Assembly: GCF_000740785.1 (NCBI RefSeq)
Contig: NZ_JFZB01000007.1
Location: 248,001-312,000, forward strand
Length of the DNA: 64,000 nt
Origin: Paenirhodobacter enshiensis
GTDB lineage: Bacteria > Pseudomonadota > Alphaproteobacteria > Rhodobacterales > Rhodobacteraceae
Direction: 5' to 3'
Part shown: positions 63,403-64,000 of the stretch, piece after piece
How the letters are laid out: each line of letters opens with the position of its first letter
How positions within the stretch are numbered: the stretch's first letter is position 1
The notes under the pieces: model-generated
What the model saw: the letters and a program-made list of their open reading frames with translations, nothing else
Databases searched by the model: none
What the model was told of the DNA's origin: nothing
Program-made: the position numbers and the translations under genes

Positions 63403-64000
63403 ATGACAATCCGCGAGGATCTGGCTGCGGCGGTCGGCAACACGCCGCTGATCCGCCTGCGCAAGGCATCGGAACTGACCGGGTGCGAGATCCTCGGCAA
63501 GGCCGAGTTCCTCAACCCCGGCCAGTCGGTCAAGGACCGTGCGGCGCTGTCGATCATCCGCGACGCGGTGGCCAAGGGCGAGCTGAAGCCCGGCGGCACC
63601 ATCGTCGAGGGCACCGCCGGCAACACCGGCATCGGGCTTGCGCTGGTCGGCGCCTCGATGGGGTTCCGCACGGTGATCGTGATCCCGGAAACCCAGTCGC
63701 AGGAAAAGAAGGACATGATCCGGCTCGCGGGCGCGACGCTCGTGCAGGTGCCGGCCGCGCCCTATTCGAACCCGAACAATTACGTGCGCTATTCCGAGCG
63801 TCTGGCGAAGGAGCTGGCGAAGACCGATCCGAACGGCGTGATCTGGGCGAACCAGTTCGACAACACCGCCAACCGCGACGCCCATATCCGCACCACCGGG
63901 CCGGAGATCTGGGAACAGACCCAGGGCAAGGTTGACGGGTTCATCTGCTCTGTCGGCTCGGGCGGCACCTTCGCCGGCAACGGCATCGCGCTCCAGCCGA
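63403..64000 (+). CDS. cysK: Cysteine synthase A (partial, runs off the right edge)
   Basis: 199 codons of an O-acetylserine sulfhydrylase are seen before the window ends. The PLP lysine is in [12 protein letters not shown] (Lys44), and [14 protein letters not shown] replaces the more usual EPTSGNTGI loop. [16 protein letters not shown] and [14 protein letters not shown] are also typical. AAGGAG precedes ATG 63403. It is the third gene of the trg cluster; CysK makes cysteine from O-acetylserine and sulfide, and excess cysteine or thiols help cells cope with tellurite. Confidence 0.93.
   Translation, partial: MTIREDLAAAVGNTPLIRLRKASELTGCEILGKAEFLNPGQSVKDRAALSIIRDAVAKGELKPGGTIVEGTAGNTGIGLALVGASMGFRTVIVIPETQSQEKKDMIRLAGATLVQVPAAPYSNPNNYVRYSERLAKELAKTDPNGVIWANQFDNTANRDAHIRTTGPEIWEQTQGKVDGFICSVGSGGTFAGNGIALQP

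Overview
The window is a GC-rich, gene-dense stretch of chromosome that looks like a member of the Rhodobacteraceae (Alphaproteobacteria). The clues are the trgA-trgB-cysK arrangement known from Rhodobacter, an Lrp-type putR divergent from a putA that lacks its own DNA-binding domain, cobS-cobT, an ETF-ubiquinone oxidoreductase, a fused metN-NIL protein, and a family-specific intergenic repeat with an AAATATCCCGGGGG core that occurs twelve times. I see no rRNA or tRNA genes, no insertion sequence, no prophage and no CRISPR array. Both window edges cut through a gene (a rutR-like TetR repressor on the left, cysK on the right).

Layout. 1-6.9 kb: reductive pyrimidine (or hydantoin-type) catabolism, with a RutR-like repressor, two RutR-box operators, an N-carbamoyl-amino-acid amidohydrolase, dihydropyrimidinase and a complete NMT1-type ABC importer. 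6.9-24.2 kb: a long run of minus-strand genes. These include an Ivy-type lysozyme inhibitor, a YbaK deacylase, DUF4186, an IMPACT-domain protein, a small zinc-ribbon membrane protein, a lipoate-ligase-like protein, argE with DUF1028, a RidA paralogue, a flavin monooxygenase, the methionine importer metNIQ, an uncharacterised acidic protein, an M24 peptidase, opgD, a fumarylacetoacetase-family enzyme, a two-TM protein and greA.

24.5-35 kb: ETF-QO (plus strand), then a tightly overlapping minus-strand dipeptide-type ABC operon with an S58 peptidase and tag, then mfd. 35-42 kb: an NTF2-like protein, a GlcD-type dehydrogenase, an aminopeptidase P, and cobT and cobS for late aerobic cobalamin synthesis. 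42-50.3 kb: DUF808, a J-domain protein, DUF4177, gatB, dnaB, pyrE-pyrC and a lipoprotein. 50.4-61.3 kb: proline-linked metabolism (putR/putA, a TetR regulator, an N-methylproline-demethylase-like flavoenzyme), a YghU-type GST, a glycine-zipper lipoprotein, an Ldh-family reductase and a polyamine-type binding protein. 61.6-64 kb: trgA, trgB, cysK.

How genes work together. The first operon would import a pyrimidine or related heterocycle, open the ring and hydrolyse the carbamoyl product under RutR control. The putA neighbourhood is consistent with demethylating N-methylproline to proline and oxidising it to glutamate. cobST form two of the three cobaltochelatase subunits. Most of the remainder is ordinary housekeeping. 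The items most worth a second look are the repeat copy that has become the coding tail of an ABC ATPase, the RidA paralogue without its catalytic arginine beside a monooxygenase, the three-cysteine iron-sulfur motif in the demethylase-like enzyme, and the uncharacterised 377-residue protein. I did not find a convincing wholly new system.
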